Positions 36,144 to 46,156 are shown, counted from the stretch's first letter. The stretch is 64,000 nucleotides of DNA from Dyadobacter sediminis (GCF_005860765.1 NZ_VCEI01000011.1:1-64000), one strand, 5' to 3'. Notes: generated by a model from the letters alone, not told the origin. Program-made: numbers and translations.

Positions 36144-37322
36144 TTATTTAAACAGAAGCGGCGCAAACTCGTGCAGGCACCGGCGCCAGGTATGCCATTC
36201 GTGAAAAGTACCCGGCGATTCGTAGTAGCTGGACTTTATGCCAAGTCCTTCCAGCTTTTTACGGGTATCTGTTGCCATTTTGGTAAATGGTTTTTCCTCA
36301 CTCCCGGCACCAAACCATAAAACTTTAACCCGTTTGCTGAACGCATTTGCATCCGAAAGTGCACCGTTCAGGGCTGTTTTCGGATCAGCCAGGATTTCGT
36401 CAAAAACGGCCCCGCTGAAAAATCCGTAATGTGAAAAGAGGTCAGTATGCTTGACGCCGATGAGCATCGTCTGCAGTCCGCCCATGGAAAGACCGGCCAT
36501 TGCCCGGTTTTCACGGCCCGGCAGCATGCGATAGGTTTTTTCCATCACCGGGATAATTTCTTTGAGATAAACCTCTTCAAGCGTAGCCGCCCTGCGCACC
36601 ATTTCTGCCCGCGTGTTTGTGGTCGGAGTCGTATCGCCCTTGGCAACTGCATATCCGTTATCCATCACAACAAGCATGGGCGTGGCTTTTTTCCCGGCAA
36701 TCAGATTATCCAGAATGGCGTTCATATGTCCCTGCATGGACCAGCCGCGTTCATTTTCACCGGCACCGTGCAGCAGATACAGTACCGGATATTTTTTGTT
36801 TGGTGAAGCATCGTAGCCCGGCGGGGTATACACAAAAGCCCGTCGCCATTTGCCTGTAATTTCCGAATGGTACCATTGCTCGCGCACAACGCCGTGCGGC
36901 ACATTTTGAAGCAGATGAAAATCTTCGTTTGCAGCCGGAATTTCTATACCGCTGGTAGGACGTCCGTAGCCAAGATAGGCATCGCTGCCCGGATCGTTCA
37001 CGCGCACGCCATCCACGACAAACCAGTAATAATGAAAACCCGGCCCAGCAGACGGAATCGTACCGTTCCAGTTCCCTTCTGCATCTTTCACCAGATCCAG
37101 CGGATCTTTCTGCAGGCCGTCGCCGCCCTGCACCTGCACTTTTGCTGCATCCGGAGCTTTCAGGCGGACCATCACACGATTGTCGCCGGAGATTTTCGGA
37201 TACGCCACACCGGACAGGTTGGACGCTGCCGGCTGGAAATGATCGGCACTCGTCTGTGCGCAGGCCAACTTTGAAATGAAAGCACAAAGAAGCAGGCAAA
37301 GCAGGAAAAAGTTTTTGTTCAT
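36144..37322 (-). CDS. Secreted esterase, CE1 feruloyl/enterochelin-type
   Basis: 392 residues from ATG at 37322; a frame eleven codons longer has a worse leader. Signal peptide up to KLACAQ. Residues about 30-125 are a CBM48-like beta-sandwich (RVMVRLKAPDAAKVQVQGGD). The alpha/beta-hydrolase domain follows with YPVLYLLHGAGENERGW, the nucleophile Ser in AGLSMGG and the catalytic His in SPGTFHEWHTW. The family removes ferulate or acetate from xylan or hydrolyses siderophore esters. Exported to the periplasm or outside; the substrate is not certain. Confidence 0.88.
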   Translation of the reverse strand: MNKNFFLLCLLLCAFISKLACAQTSADHFQPAASNLSGVAYPKISGDNRVMVRLKAPDAAKVQVQGGDGLQKDPLDLVKDAEGNWNGTIPSAGPGFHYYWFVVDGVRVNDPGSDAYLGYGRPTSGIEIPAANEDFHLLQNVPHGVVREQWYHSEITGKWRRAFVYTPPGYDASPNKKYPVLYLLHGAGENERGWSMQGHMNAILDNLIAGKKATPMLVVMDNGYAVAKGDTTPTTNTRAEMVRRAATLEEVYLKEIIPVMEKTYRMLPGRENRAMAGLSMGGLQTMLIGVKHTDLFSHYGFFSGAVFDEILADPKTALNGALSDANAFSKRVKVLWFGAGSEEKPFTKMATDTRKKLEGLGIKSSYYESPGTFHEWHTWRRCLHEFAPLLFK

Positions 37323-37678
37323 AGCAAAATGGTTACTGGATATCCGCATCCGCACAAGTAAAACATGATGTTTCCGGTACGTGCTATGAAAAGGAAATCT
37401 GCATGGCTTTCTACCAGTTTGCCGCTTTCATAGTTTTTCAGAAATGGCTTTTAAGCTGAACAGAATGCATGCAGCTGCTGGCAGGACAAGCGGAATGGTC
37501 AATAGCGCAGTGTTATAAGTAGAAAAGCCGTTTTCATTCCTTGACTCCATATATGGAAGTCTGGCGTATGGTTATCTGTGCCCTTTGAAAAGTATGAAGA
37601 TGAAAAGCAGGGCCAGGATTTTAATTGATGTTCCCTTTACGGCGGTTTGATTGAGTTAAACTCTTTATCATTCTGAAA
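37323..37678. other. Divergent intergenic region, 356 bp, no gene
   Basis: Lies between the esterase gene (-) and the DUF4249 gene (+). No coding frame or strong hairpin seen; it probably contains both promoters. Confidence 0.5.
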
Positions 37679-38803
37679 ATGAAATTTTACATAGCATCCG
37701 CATGGTTCGTGCTGCTGATTTTTATGGCCGGCTGTATAGAACCTTTTTCGCCGCCGGAAGTAAATTCAGATGAAAATCATTTGGTCGTTGACGGGTTTTT
37801 CAATGTCAGCGGAACGGATACCAGCCGGATCGAACTGCGGAGGACGCAGAATATAAATCAGAACACGCAGCCGGCAATTGAAACCGGCGCTACGGTTGCC
37901 GTTGAGCAGAAAGAGGGCGGGGTATACCCATTCGCCGAATCCGGGAACGGGATGTATGTGCTGCCGCCCCGAAATTATAACACGGCTTTGCAATACCGGA
38001 TCCGCATTAAAACCCGAAACGGACAGGAATACCTTTCCGAATACGTCTCCGTGAGCCAGACTCCCGCCATCGACAGCATTACCTATAAACTGGATGCCTT
38101 TCAGAACGCCATGGTATTCTATGTCAATACGCATGATGCGCAGAACCATACGCAGTTTTACCGCTGGAAATTTGAGGAAACTTGGGAATATGAAGCAACG
38201 TACTATTCTGCACTGGAAGTGGTGAACAATGCAGTAGTGCTCCGGAAAGATAACATCAATTCCTGCTGGAGCCATAAAAAGTCGGGCAGTATTTTGCTGG
38301 GCAGTACGGTCAGGTTAAGCGATGATATCATCAAAAATCTTCCACTGAACACGGTGCCGGTTTCGACCAATAAACTGTACATTAAATACAGCCTGCTGGT
38401 CAGGCAATACGGTTTGTCGCAAAAGGCATTTGAATACTGGACAGACCTGGCAAAAACGACGCAGGGAACCGGAAGTCTTTTTGATCCGCAGCCTTCGCAG
38501 GTTACCGGAAACATAAAAAATACTGCAGATTCCAAAGAACCCGTTTTCGGCTATTTCAGCGCTGCTACGGAAGAAACCCGGCGGTTAACGATTACGCCGC
38601 ATCTGGGCGTATTTCCGAGGTGTACCGAACCCGACACCCTTCCGATCCGGTGCGGCGGTCGTGATGAGGAATGTGCATTGAACACAACCCAGTTGCTGCT
38701 TACTTACTGGGGACCCCGCGCAGATTCCGTACTGGTTGCCTCAACCGAATGTACCGATTGCAGGACAAACGGCGGAACTACCAAAAGGCCGTCATTCTGG
38801 TGA
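37679..38803 (+). CDS. DUF4249 family outer-membrane lipoprotein
   Basis: 374 residues. Lipoprotein signal with lipobox MAGC (Cys19). The body matches DUF4249 (ENHLVVDGFFNVSGTDTSRI, YPFAESGNGMYVLPP, and the C-terminal ECTDCRTNGGT). DUF4249 genes usually follow a TonB-dependent receptor gene; none is present here, so this copy is an orphan. Role unknown, presumed in outer-membrane uptake. Confidence 0.88.
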   Translation: MKFYIASAWFVLLIFMAGCIEPFSPPEVNSDENHLVVDGFFNVSGTDTSRIELRRTQNINQNTQPAIETGATVAVEQKEGGVYPFAESGNGMYVLPPRNYNTALQYRIRIKTRNGQEYLSEYVSVSQTPAIDSITYKLDAFQNAMVFYVNTHDAQNHTQFYRWKFEETWEYEATYYSALEVVNNAVVLRKDNINSCWSHKKSGSILLGSTVRLSDDIIKNLPLNTVPVSTNKLYIKYSLLVRQYGLSQKAFEYWTDLAKTTQGTGSLFDPQPSQVTGNIKNTADSKEPVFGYFSAATEETRRLTITPHLGVFPRCTEPDTLPIRCGGRDEECALNTTQLLLTYWGPRADSVLVASTECTDCRTNGGTTKRPSFW

Positions 38804-38923
38804 GCTTCAGATCAGAAATCCGGATTTGTTAAATGCGGTTTTATGACTTCTTTTATTAAGTATGACAGAAAATGGATCTAAAATGATTCTGTAATCTTAT
38901 GTACTTGACGATCCTGTAAATTA

Positions 38924-38964
38924 AAAGCAGAAGCCCGGTATCTTCATCTCCGGGCTTCTGCTTT
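38924..38964. terminator. Bidirectional terminator between DUF4249 and RND genes
   Basis: A perfect 15-bp stem (AAAGCAGAAGCCCGG / CCGGGCTTCTGCTTT) with an 11-nt loop, A-rich on one side and T-rich on the other, so it can work in both directions. Confidence 0.88.
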
Positions 38965-39042
38965 GATGCGTTTTTTACGTATTTTCAGACGTTCGAAAAA
39001 TCGTATTGTAGGCAAAAATACCTGAAAATAATTTGTATTTTC

Positions 39043-40464
39043 CTACTTCCAGCCACCGCCCAGGCTCCGGTATAAATCCACTCTTGCCACCAGTGACTGG
39101 CTGCGGATAAATGCAAGGTTCAGTTCGGCCTGCAATGCATTTCCCTGTGCGGTGATCACTTCCAGATAATTGGCCATATCGCTTTGATAAAGCAGTTGCG
39201 CATTGGAAATGGCCTGCTGTAGAATCGCTACCTGATTACTCGCAATCGTTTCCTGTTCTTTCAATTTCTGGGTTTGTACCAGCGTATTGGAGACTTCACC
39301 AATCGCATTCAGTACGGACTGGCGGAATCCCAGTACCGATTGTTCCCGCTGGATTTTGGCCACTTCCAGGTTGGTTTTCAGTTGTCTTCTTGCAAAAACC
39401 GGCCTGGCAATTGTACCCGCTGCGATCCCGAACAAAGAACCCGGAATATTGAACCAGTTGCTCGACCTGAACGATTCCACACCGCCGCTTGCCGAAATAA
39501 CCAGCGAAGGATACATGCTTGCCTGGGCAACACCCAGTTGTGCATTGGCGATCAGGACAGCCATTTCGGCTTCCCGTACATCCGGACGGCGGCTTACCAA
39601 GGCAGCGGGTACGCCCGTGGCCAGACTGTCGCCCGATTCAAAATCCGACAGGCTGACCTTTCTTGCAATGCTGTCGGGCATCTGGCCGGTCAGTATCTGA
39701 AGTGCATTTTCCTGAATGATAATATCCTGTTCCAGTTGAGGAATGAGCAAGGCGATGGATTCCCGCTGTGCTTCGGATTGTTGAATGGAAAGGGAAGTGA
39801 CTTCACCGGCATCTTTCAGCAGCCGGGTAATTTTCAGCGTATTGTCGCTCAGTTCAAGGTTGTTTCTGGCAATCTGCAGTTGCTTGTCGAGCATCAGCAA
39901 ATTGAAAAAACCTTTTGCTATGTCGGCCACAATCCTGGTCTTCAGTGCCTTGCTTGCTTCGTAGGTTTGCAGGTACTGGCCCAGCGTAGCCTGCTTCTGG
40001 CTGCGGATTTTGCCCCAGATGTCGGCTTCCCAGCTCAGGGTTACGCCTGCAATGTAGTTTTCAATGTGTTTGGAACCCAGAAAATTGCTTGCGCTGATTC
40101 CGTTCAGACTGTTGCTCGACGGGCGGTTGTATTGTCCGGTTACCTGTAAGTCCAGTCGTGGAAATTGCAGGAATTTCGCCTGTTTCACCTGTTGCTGCGC
40201 AATATCAATGCGTTTCAAAGCGAGCAGCAGATCATAATTGTACGTAATCCCGCGTTCGATAAGTTTTTGTAAAGTGGTATCCGGAAAGAAGTTTTTCCAT
40301 TCAATATCGGCCAGCGTTGCGGTGTCTGCAAAAGTAGCGTTGCGGTACTGCGCAGGCAGGCTGAGCTCCGGTTGCTTGTAATCCCGGGTTACTCTGCAGG
40401 ACGCAATACTTATCGTCAGCAGCACAAAACTCAGCAAATACGGAATATCTGTTTTGTTTTTCAT
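39043..40464 (-). CDS. Outer-membrane efflux lipoprotein, NodT/OprM type
   Basis: 473 residues with lipobox IASC (Cys23). The two repeated OEP halves of TolC-like channels are visible (ALKRIDIAQQQVKQAKFLQF, SWEADIWGKIRSQKQATLGQ, LVSRRPDVREAEMAVLIANA). It forms the outer-membrane exit duct for the RND pump gene just upstream (47 bp). Last gene of the leftward efflux operon. Confidence 0.93.
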   Translation of the reverse strand: MKNKTDIPYLLSFVLLTISIASCRVTRDYKQPELSLPAQYRNATFADTATLADIEWKNFFPDTTLQKLIERGITYNYDLLLALKRIDIAQQQVKQAKFLQFPRLDLQVTGQYNRPSSNSLNGISASNFLGSKHIENYIAGVTLSWEADIWGKIRSQKQATLGQYLQTYEASKALKTRIVADIAKGFFNLLMLDKQLQIARNNLELSDNTLKITRLLKDAGEVTSLSIQQSEAQRESIALLIPQLEQDIIIQENALQILTGQMPDSIARKVSLSDFESGDSLATGVPAALVSRRPDVREAEMAVLIANAQLGVAQASMYPSLVISASGGVESFRSSNWFNIPGSLFGIAAGTIARPVFARRQLKTNLEVAKIQREQSVLGFRQSVLNAIGEVSNTLVQTQKLKEQETIASNQVAILQQAISNAQLLYQSDMANYLEVITAQGNALQAELNLAFIRSQSLVARVDLYRSLGGGWK

Positions 40465-40511
40465 GAATCGGTTTCTTGATATTATAAATCGTTGTCTGGA
40501 TGAGTGAAGGT

Positions 40512-43500
40512 TTAATTCACAAGTTCTTCCTTAGCCAGTTCCTTTGGCTTGCCGGCTACTTTTTCCTGTAAATACTGGAAAATAGCATACAGTACAGGAA
40601 TCACGAATATGCCAAAGATCACACCCGTCAGCATTCCGCCGACCGCACCCGTACCAATCGAGCGGTTTCCCAAAGCGGAGCCGCCGGTTGCACGCATCAG
40701 CGGAATCAGACCCACGATGAAGGCGAATGAAGTCATCAAAATTGGCCGGAGACGCAGCCGCGATGCTTCCAGCGCAGATGCCACGATGGACATTCCTGCA
40801 TGACGGCGCTGTACGGCGTATTCAATAATCAGGATCGCATTTTTGGCCAGCAGTCCGATGAGCATGATCAGCCCGACCTGTACATAAATATTGTTTTCAA
40901 TTCCAGCGAGATTGATGAACAGCATTACGCCGAAAACACCCAGCGGAATAGTCAGGATGACGGCAAAAGGCAGAATGTAGCTTTCATACTGCGCCGCCAG
41001 AAGGAAATACACAAACACCAGGCTGAGTACAAAAATCAAGAGAATCTGCGAACCTGCGTTGATTTCTTCACGTGTCATGCCGGTCCATTCGGTGCGGTAA
41101 TTATTCGGCAGTACCTCGGCAGCGGTTTCTTTCACGGCCCGGATCGCGTCGCCCGTACTATAACCCGGTTTCGGCGTTCCGTTGATCACGACGGCATTGT
41201 AAAGGTTGTTTCTCGTAACGGTTTCGGGCCCAAATACCCTTTTGAGCGTCACAAGCGAATTGGCCGGAACCATTTCACCTTGCGTATTTTTGACATAAAT
41301 ATTGTTCAGCGACGACGGGTCTGCACGGTAGGAAGCATCGGCCTGCGCCATTACCCGGTAATATTTACCAAAACGGTTGAAATCCGAAACAAAGCTGCTG
41401 CCGTAATAAATCTGCAGAGTCTGAAGCAGTTCGTTGACCGGCACGTTGAGCTGTTTTGCCTTGGCATTGTCAACTTCCAGCATGTATTGCGGATTGCCTG
41501 TCGCAAAGGTTGTGAAAGCATAGGCGATTTCCTTTTTCTTCATCAAGGCGCCCAGGAACTGGTTGGTCGTGGCGCTCAGCTTTTCCAGCGAACCGTTTCC
41601 GCGGTCCTGAAGCATGAATTCAAATCCGCTGACGTTACCGAAACCATCCACGGTCGGAAAGGTAAAAAAGAATGCATTGGCGTCGTTGACTGCCCGTACT
41701 TTCTGTGACATCATCCCCACGATCTGATCAAAATCCTGAACATCCCCGCGTTCAGCCTTGGGCTTCATCCGGATAAAACCGACACCGTAAGGCGACGCAT
41801 TGGAATTGGAAATGATGTTCATTCCTTCCACAACATAGCGCTGCTCGGCAATCGGCGAATTTTTTACAATGCTGTCTACTTGTGCCATGGCCTTGTGCGT
41901 ACGGTCGAGTGAGCTGCCCGGAGGCGTGTTGAGCGCATACAGCAGAAAGCCCTGATCTTCTGTCGGGATAAAACCGGTCGGCGTTTTCAAGGTCAGCCAC
42001 ACTGTAGTACCCGTAATAATCAACAAACCGAAAACAGTAACCCATTTACGACGGATCAGAAACTGGAGACTTTTGACATACTTGTCGGTCATTGCCTGAA
42101 AACCGGTATTGAATGCTGCGAAGAACCTGGCTGAAAAACTTTTGCGTTCATGAGGACCGTTTTCATCGGCATGCGGGTTTTTCAGGAACAATGCACAAAG
42201 TGCGGGGCTGAGCGTCAAGGCGTTCAGTGCCGAAATCAATATAGCGATGGCGAGCGTAAATGCAAACTGCCGGTAAAATACCCCCGCCGGGCCCTGCATA
42301 AATCCGACCGGAATAAATACTGCGGCCATAACGAGCGTAATGGAAATAATGGCGCCGGATATTTCATTCATGGATTCCATGGTGGCAGGCCGCGCAGGCA
42401 AGTGCGTGAGCTCCATTTTGGAGTGCACAGCCTCGACGACGACAATCGCATCATCGACGACAATCCCGATGGCAAGTACCAAAGCAAAAAGCGTAAGGAA
42501 GTTGATTGTAAAACCAAACAGCTGCATGAAGAAAAACGTACCGACAATGGCCACAGGTACGGCAATGGCCGGAATAAGCGTAGAGCGGAAATCCTGCAAA
42601 AAAATGAACACGACAATAAACACGAGAACAAAAGCTTCCAGCAACGTGCTGCGAACCTGACCGATGGAATCATCCAGAAAATCTTTTGAGTTATACATAA
42701 TGGTCGTTTTCACTCCTTTGGGCAACGATTTTGAAAAGTCGTCAAGCAAGGCTTCTGCCTGAATCAGGATTTCGTTGGCATTGGTACCGGCCGTCTGGAA
42801 AACAGCGACACCGGATGAAGCGTCACCGTTCAGCTTGCCGTTGGAGGAATAGGTATAGGAACCGAATTCAACCCGCGCCAGATCTTTCAGACGGATGACG
42901 GAACCGTCGCTGTTGGCTTTGATAATGATATCTTCATACTCTTTGTTCTGCGTCAGTTTTCCTTTGTATTTCAATACATATTCAAAAACTTCCTTGCTGT
43001 TTTCACCCAGGCGGCCCGGTGCGGTTTCAAGGCTTTGCTCGCGGATTGCAGCCGTTACTTCCTGAGGTGACAAACCGTATGCTGCGAGGCGATCCGGCTT
43101 CAGCCAGATCCGCATGGAGTAGTCACGAGTCCCGAAAGGCTGCGCTTGTCCGACCCCGGGTATACGCTGCAGTTGCGGCACGAGGTTGATCTTGATATAG
43201 TTCAGCAAAAAGGTTTCATCATACGTACTGTCCTCACTCGACAACGCCACGAACATGATGATGCTGTTCTGCTGCTTTTGCGTGGAAATACCCGCCTGTA
43301 CAACTTCCTGCGGAATCTGGCTGACGGCTTTGGAAACGCGGTTCTGAACGTTCACGGCCGCAATATCCGGATCGGTACCCTGTTTGAAATAGACGTTTAA
43401 AGCCATGGTGCCGTCGTTATTGGACGAGGAAGTCATGTAAGTCATGTTTTCCACACCGTTTACGGCTTCTTCAATCGGCGTGGCTACGGCACGCGCCACA

Positions 43501-43667
43501 ACTTCGGCGTTCGCTCCCGGGTATACGGCCGTTACCTGAACGGTAGGAGGGGCAATGTCGGGGAATTTGGTAATGGGCAGAGTGGTGAGCGAAATGATCC
43601 CGAGCAGTAATATCAGGATCGAGATAACGGTCGAAAGGACGGGCCTTTCAATAAATTTCTGGAACAT
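40512..43667 (-). CDS. RND multidrug efflux pump, HAE1 family (AcrB-like)
   Basis: 1051 residues, normal for the family. The N-terminal MFQKFIERPVLSTVISILIL, the proton-relay Asp pair in GIVVDDAIVVVEAV (helix 4), QGPAGVFYRQFAFTLA, and a C-terminal LRPILMTSFAFIVGLIPLM are typical. Inner-membrane homotrimer that exports drugs and other hydrophobic compounds, using the adaptor at 43929 and the channel at 39043. Confidence 0.95.
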   Translation of the reverse strand: MFQKFIERPVLSTVISILILLLGIISLTTLPITKFPDIAPPTVQVTAVYPGANAEVVARAVATPIEEAVNGVENMTYMTSSSNNDGTMALNVYFKQGTDPDIAAVNVQNRVSKAVSQIPQEVVQAGISTQKQQNSIIMFVALSSEDSTYDETFLLNYIKINLVPQLQRIPGVGQAQPFGTRDYSMRIWLKPDRLAAYGLSPQEVTAAIREQSLETAPGRLGENSKEVFEYVLKYKGKLTQNKEYEDIIIKANSDGSVIRLKDLARVEFGSYTYSSNGKLNGDASSGVAVFQTAGTNANEILIQAEALLDDFSKSLPKGVKTTIMYNSKDFLDDSIGQVRSTLLEAFVLVFIVVFIFLQDFRSTLIPAIAVPVAIVGTFFFMQLFGFTINFLTLFALVLAIGIVVDDAIVVVEAVHSKMELTHLPARPATMESMNEISGAIISITLVMAAVFIPVGFMQGPAGVFYRQFAFTLAIAILISALNALTLSPALCALFLKNPHADENGPHERKSFSARFFAAFNTGFQAMTDKYVKSLQFLIRRKWVTVFGLLIITGTTVWLTLKTPTGFIPTEDQGFLLYALNTPPGSSLDRTHKAMAQVDSIVKNSPIAEQRYVVEGMNIISNSNASPYGVGFIRMKPKAERGDVQDFDQIVGMMSQKVRAVNDANAFFFTFPTVDGFGNVSGFEFMLQDRGNGSLEKLSATTNQFLGALMKKKEIAYAFTTFATGNPQYMLEVDNAKAKQLNVPVNELLQTLQIYYGSSFVSDFNRFGKYYRVMAQADASYRADPSSLNNIYVKNTQGEMVPANSLVTLKRVFGPETVTRNNLYNAVVINGTPKPGYSTGDAIRAVKETAAEVLPNNYRTEWTGMTREEINAGSQILLIFVLSLVFVYFLLAAQYESYILPFAVILTIPLGVFGVMLFINLAGIENNIYVQVGLIMLIGLLAKNAILIIEYAVQRRHAGMSIVASALEASRLRLRPILMTSFAFIVGLIPLMRATGGSALGNRSIGTGAVGGMLTGVIFGIFVIPVLYAIFQYLQEKVAGKPKELAKEELVN

Positions 43668-43928
43668 AGAGGTCTTGTTTTACCCTGTCTCGAAGGTAGT
43701 TATTGTGTTATTTTGTGGTGTTAACAGCGCATGTCAGGCTGTGTCCGGAAATGAATGTCAAACCGGATGCAGAGGGCGTTTGCAGGACGCTACTTGCCGT
43801 GCACGATGCATTTTGCTAAGTGCTGTGTGCAATCCGGTTCCATTCCGTAGGACATGGGATGCGTCAGTACGGTAACGGTGAAAGCTGCGCTCAGGATGAC
43901 GGTGCAATTCTTTTATTCAACCTGTAAA
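43668..43928. other. Unusually long gap inside efflux operon
   Basis: The 261 bp between adaptor and pump genes hold no gene. Adaptor and pump genes of such operons usually lie within a few tens of bases. The end nearest the pump gene has TACCTTCG (minus strand), similar to the -7 element, so an internal promoter is possible. Confidence 0.45.
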
Positions 43929-45110
43929 TCAGATCGGATTCGCATGCAGCAAACTATCCATCGACATGTTCTGCGGCGCAATTGCCATTCCGTCCCTGAG
44001 CCTGTCGAGGCCGTTGTAAACGATCTTTTCGCCGGGTTTCAATCCATTGGAGATCAGATAATACCGACCGCTTCTGTCTGAAACCGTAACCGGACGGCCT
44101 TCTACCTTATTGCTGTCCAGAACGGTGTAAACAAATACTTTATCCTGCAATTCAAAAGTAGCTTCCTGCGGAATGAGGACGGATTTTACCAGTTCGCGCG
44201 GTATGCGGATTCTACCGGTGTTGCCTGAACGCAAGAGTCCGTTCACATTCGGAAAAGTAGCACGGAAGTTGATAGCACCCATTGTTTTGTCAAACTGACC
44301 TTCCACGATTTCCACTTTGCCTTTCTGCGGATACACACTGTTATCGGCCAGCAGAAGCTCCACCGGAGGAATTTGCCTGATTTTCTGTTCAATCGTGTTG
44401 CCGGGAAACTGGTTTTTAAATTCAAGAAAATCCAGCTCGCTCATGGAAAAATAGACATGGATTTCTTTGGTTTCAGAAAGAATCGTAAGCGGCTGCATGG
44501 TGCCTTTTCCAACCAGACTACCGGTTTTGAAAGGAATGGTTCCGATATAGCCATCCGCCGGAGCTTTGATTGAAGTATAACCCAAGTTGATTTTGGCGGC
44601 GTCCACAGCAGCCTGAGCCTGAGCTACATTTGCCTTTGCAGCGTCCTGAGCGGCTTTTGCGGATTTTAGCTGTACATCAGAAACAACATGATTGGATACC
44701 AGCGGAGCAAGTTTATCGACATTGATTGCCGCACTTTCCAGCGCAGCCTTCGCCGATTGCAGGATTGCAGTGGCATTATTCAGCTGCTCGGCATAGGGGC
44801 GGGGATCAATATGGAACAGAACCTGTCCTTTGTGCACGTACGCACCTTCATCAACTGAAATCCTGTCAAGGTAGCCATCAACCTGCGGCCGGATTTCAAG
44901 ATCACGGCTGCCCTCAATGGAAGCAGTAAATTCTCTGTGCGCTGTAACCTGATGGTCGCTCACAGTAAGGACCGGAAGAGATTGCGCGGGAGGAGCAGTA
45001 GCAGGCGCATCGGCGTTGGAAGTGCCGCAACTATAAATAACAGCGGAAACGGTTACAAGTAAAAGTAATGCAATAAGCCTTTGGTTTGATTTTAAATAGA
45101 TCCTTTTCAT
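43929..45110 (-). CDS. RND periplasmic adaptor (membrane fusion lipoprotein)
   Basis: 393 residues with lipobox VIYSC (Cys28). Lipoyl-like and hairpin domains (EIRPQVDGYLDRISVDEGAY, VHKGQVLFHIDPRPYAEQLN), then KSVLIPQEATFELQDKVFVY in the beta-barrel part. It links the HAE1 pump to the OprM-type channel. First gene of the efflux operon, probably repressed by the TetR protein through the operator at 45174. Confidence 0.93.
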   Translation of the reverse strand: MKRIYLKSNQRLIALLLLVTVSAVIYSCGTSNADAPATAPPAQSLPVLTVSDHQVTAHREFTASIEGSRDLEIRPQVDGYLDRISVDEGAYVHKGQVLFHIDPRPYAEQLNNATAILQSAKAALESAAINVDKLAPLVSNHVVSDVQLKSAKAAQDAAKANVAQAQAAVDAAKINLGYTSIKAPADGYIGTIPFKTGSLVGKGTMQPLTILSETKEIHVYFSMSELDFLEFKNQFPGNTIEQKIRQIPPVELLLADNSVYPQKGKVEIVEGQFDKTMGAINFRATFPNVNGLLRSGNTGRIRIPRELVKSVLIPQEATFELQDKVFVYTVLDSNKVEGRPVTVSDRSGRYYLISNGLKPGEKIVYNGLDRLRDGMAIAPQNMSMDSLLHANPI

Positions 45111-45173
45111 GGATACTGAAGGTCAATTATGGTGATAAATACTTAACTAAGAAGAGGTAGCGGGGTTATTAAT

Positions 45174-45188
45174 GCTAACAGTGTTAGC
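45174..45188. promoter_or_regulatory. Palindromic operator before the efflux adaptor gene
   Basis: GCTAACA-G-TGTTAGC, perfect 7-bp arms, 64 bp upstream of the adaptor start. On the minus strand it covers the expected -33 region, 17 bp from a -7-like TACCTCTT (45152-45159). It shares its core with 45821-45833 upstream of the tetR-type gene. Confidence 0.7.
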
Positions 45189-45203
45189 TTATATGTAAAA
45201 AAA

Positions 45204-45803
45204 TTATAAATTTTTAATGAATGCTTCTACGGTATCGTCCATTATTTTTTTGTTCATAGTAGAGTCGTCGATATCGGAACAGCGCATCATAACAATGGAG
45301 ATCAGCCCGTGTAAAACAGACCAGAAAGCATAAATTTTAAAGCAGGTTTCATCTTCGTTCGATTTCTTGTTCTGAACAATTCCATTAATGGCTTCTCCAA
45401 TATGCTTGCGGAAAGTATTAAATTCGGGTTTAATTTTTCCGGCACCACAACAAGGCATACCCAAGCCGTACATCAGTTGATAATACTCCGGATTTTTGAA
45501 GGCAAAGTTCCAGTACGTCTCGGCATGGGCTTTCAGAAGTTCAGCCGGGTCCGGGTATTTCTTCTTGTTTTTTTCAAGCGTCCGTTCCAGTAACCGGAAA
45601 CCATCCAGGGAAAGTTCAAATAAAATAGCTTCTTTATTTTCGAAATGGTCATAAATAACGGGAACGCTGTACTCGATGGCATCCGCTATTTTCCGGATGG
45701 ACAGCGACTGCCAGCCTTCATCCTTGACCTGCTGCAATGCAACAGACAGGATGGTGGTCCGCATATTCTCTTTCTGTCTGATTCTTCTTTCCAGAATACC
45801 CAT
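45204..45803 (-). CDS. TetR/AcrR-family repressor of the efflux operon
   Basis: 199 residues from ATG at 45803. An earlier in-frame start (45836) would lie inside the operator and before the transcription start, so it is rejected. The helix-turn-helix is at residues about 15-60 (TILSVALQQVKDEGWQSLSI, RKIADAIEYSVPVIYDHFEN). The C-terminal ligand-binding domain has a CCGAGK loop. Divergent from nothing: it reads in the same direction as, and 93 bp ahead of, the adaptor gene. Two matching operators make it the likely local repressor of itself and of the pump. Confidence 0.92.
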   Translation of the reverse strand: MGILERRIRQKENMRTTILSVALQQVKDEGWQSLSIRKIADAIEYSVPVIYDHFENKEAILFELSLDGFRLLERTLEKNKKKYPDPAELLKAHAETYWNFAFKNPEYYQLMYGLGMPCCGAGKIKPEFNTFRKHIGEAINGIVQNKKSNEDETCFKIYAFWSVLHGLISIVMMRCSDIDDSTMNKKIMDDTVEAFIKNL

Positions 45804-45820
45804 CTTGATCTCATTTTTAC

Positions 45821-45833
45821 CTAACGGCGTTAG
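45821..45833. promoter_or_regulatory. Palindromic operator at the tetR-type gene start
   Basis: CTAACG-G-CGTTAG, 6-bp arms, 18 bp ahead of the start codon and right after the -7 element, so it overlaps the predicted transcription start. Shares CTAACnGnGTTAGC with the operator at 45174. Confidence 0.7.
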
Positions 45834-45864
45834 CAAAGGTAGGAGTGTTTTTTATGATTGTCAA
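45834..45864 (-). promoter_or_regulatory. Bacteroidota-type promoter of the tetR-type gene
   Basis: On the minus strand TTG (45862-45864, -33) is followed after 20 bp by TACCTTTG (45834-45841), a full match to TAnnTTTG. The operator sits immediately downstream. Confidence 0.7.
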
Positions 45865-45969
45865 GTATTGTTTTTATAAAATTATTGTGCCGCCGTAATG
45901 AAGACGTGCAGCAGCTGAAATATCGTAACATTCAGGTCTATGTATTTTGAAGTTGTTTGAATTTTGAAC

Positions 45970-46156
45970 CAGCCGCAGAGCGGCTCCCTGTTTGTAGCAA
46001 GAATAATGCGTTTTGCGAATGTGGCCCCGGCGGGGCCTCCTTGTTGATTGCTTATTCCAGAAGGCTCCTCCGGAGCCGGACATTTGCACGGTTCCGAACA
46101 TTCTACTACAAATATTTTGCTCCTCCGGAGCAATAGCATTATATGTTACATTCAAT
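45970..46156. repeat. Hairpin-rich repeat, copy 1 of 3
   Basis: 187-bp unit with four perfect or near-perfect hairpins: GCCGCAGAGCGGC, GGCCCCGGCGGGGCC, GGCTCCTCCGGAGCC and TTGCTCCTCCGGAGCAA. Between them are conserved AT-rich links such as TGTTTGTAGCAAGAATAATG. It is open in several frames on both strands but has no real gene. Confidence 0.85.
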
